Part shown: piece by piece, positions 6,521 to 6,832 of the stretch
How the letters are laid out: each line of letters starts with the position of its first letter
How positions within the stretch are numbered: position 1 is the first letter of the stretch
NCBI GenBank assembly: GCA_028293405.1
Contig: JAQGOW010000370.1
Location: forward strand, 1 to 6,832
Origin: Verrucomicrobiales bacterium
GTDB taxonomy: Bacteria; Verrucomicrobiota; Verrucomicrobiia; Limisphaerales; Palsa-1400
Length of the DNA: 6,832 nucleotides
Direction: 5' to 3'
The notes under the pieces: model-generated
Told to the model about the DNA's origin: nothing
The model's input: only the letters and a program-made list of their open reading frames with translations
Database searches by the model: none
Made by a program: the position numbers and the translations under genes

Positions 6521-6545
6521 CACTTGGACAGCCTTTGTCCAAGTG
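6521..6545. repeat. Perfect 10-bp inverted repeat, candidate operator or hairpin
   Basis: CACTTGGACA (6521-6530) and TGTCCAAGTG (6536-6545) are exact reverse complements separated by GCCTT. On the plus strand the stem is followed by GCGCTGC, not a T-run. On the minus strand it is followed by A5 and only then a T-rich tract, so it is not a textbook terminator. Its place about 55-105 nt upstream of the right-edge gene fits an operator or a structured leader. Confidence 0.65.
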
Positions 6546-6646
6546 GCGCTGCTACACTCCTCCTCAAAAAGATACATTATATTAATACAGCAACCGACAA
6601 TGCCGCTACTTCAAACCATTCAACACCAGCGAGTTACCCTCAGGTT

Positions 6647-6659
6647 GGGGGCCGCCCCC
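6647..6659. repeat. GC-rich near-palindrome at the frame discontinuity
   Basis: GGGGGC (6647-6652) and GCCCCC (6654-6659) are perfect reverse complements around a single C. The G5 and C5 runs are prone to slippage, and this is where the frame from ATG 6600 and the frame of the right-edge gene would have to join. Confidence 0.6.
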
Positions 6660-6832
6660 GTCCTCATCCCACCTGCAAAATCGCCCGACTTCCAACCGAC
6701 GTCCGGGAAATGATCAACCAATCCATGGCCGACAATATTTCCAACGTCGAAATCATCACCCGTCTTGAAACCATGGGGCATCCCGGCATCACCCCGATGA
6801 ATCTTTCTCGCTGGGCCTATACTGGCTACCCC
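6650..6832 (+). CDS. Small phage-like/DNA-binding-type protein, 5' part, start unresolved
   Basis: The frame ending exactly at the right edge encodes CKIARLPTDVREMINQSM (from about 6671) and, at the edge, NLSRWAYTGYP. From memory, a K-I-ARLP-xx-VRE-x-(I/L)N opening and a NLSxWxxxGY block occur together in a small protein family common in Verrucomicrobiota, distantly like phage Mu Gp27/DUF3486 helix-turn-helix proteins. I cannot confirm that by search. The frame has no ATG upstream of the motif; the first in-frame ATG (6710) falls inside it and would delete KIARLP. An ATG at 6600 lies in another phase and would join this frame if one base were added in the G5 run at 6647-6651. So the gene may be frameshifted, use a rare start, or be degenerate. 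It continues beyond the window. Confidence 0.55.

Larger units (their letters stand above)
6417..6649. other. A/T-rich intergenic region between the HEAT array and the right-edge gene
   Basis: No complete gene is recognised here. The stretch holds the 11-nt direct repeats, an A-rich tract (6506-6520), the inverted repeat at 6521-6545 and a TATATT box (6578-6583) without a correctly spaced -35. A short frame starts at ATG 6600 and stops at 6712, overlapping the right-edge gene in another phase. Confidence 0.5.

Noticed and set aside
1..6832. tRNA, rRNA or CRISPR array
   Set aside because: No cloverleaf-like segment, rRNA signature or regularly spaced palindromic repeat with unique spacers was seen on either strand.

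Overview
The window looks like a chromosomal segment from a member of the Verrucomicrobiota (Pedosphaera/Chthoniobacter-like). This is inferred from family memory, not from a search. Three things suggest it: a tandem family of membrane-anchored HEAT-repeat proteins with the head motif EPSYxGRxLSEWL and GTNA-type repeats, a right-edge gene beginning with a KIARLP...VRE block and a NLSxW...GY block, and the near absence of Shine-Dalgarno sequences in front of otherwise clear genes.

Layout. Positions 1-3346 (minus strand) hold the first 1115 codons of a large glycogen debranching enzyme. It has a complete GH13 alpha-amylase-type catalytic module, followed by the start of the GH133 amylo-1,6-glucosidase module, whose remainder lies beyond the left edge. 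A divergent intergenic region (3347-3552) separates it from a plus-strand block. That block opens with a small VapB-like antitoxin gene (3553-3774). The overlapping VapC/PIN toxin frame is cut after 18 codons (3758-3814).

Directly behind the toxin stub comes a tandem array of HEAT-repeat genes (3819-6416). Copy 1 is intact (305 aa). Copy 2 is short (167 aa). Copy 3 is full length but broken by a single one-base deletion near 5814-5818. After it comes an orphan C-terminal fragment of a further copy (6261-6416). The first 42 codons of copies 1-3 have the same length and are very similar, whereas the bodies are strongly diverged. The 3' flanks of copy 2 and of the orphan tail are related, which marks the edges of a rearranged duplication.

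From 6417 to the right edge the sequence becomes A/T-rich and accessory in character. It contains three 11-nt degenerate direct repeats, a perfect 10-bp inverted repeat, a GC-rich near-palindrome, and the 5' part of a small phage-like DNA-binding-type gene whose start is unresolved.

The debranching enzyme is a metabolic housekeeping gene. Nothing suggests it works with the right-hand half, which reads as a plastic accessory region: truncated toxin-antitoxin module, duplicating and decaying paralogue array, intergenic repeats.
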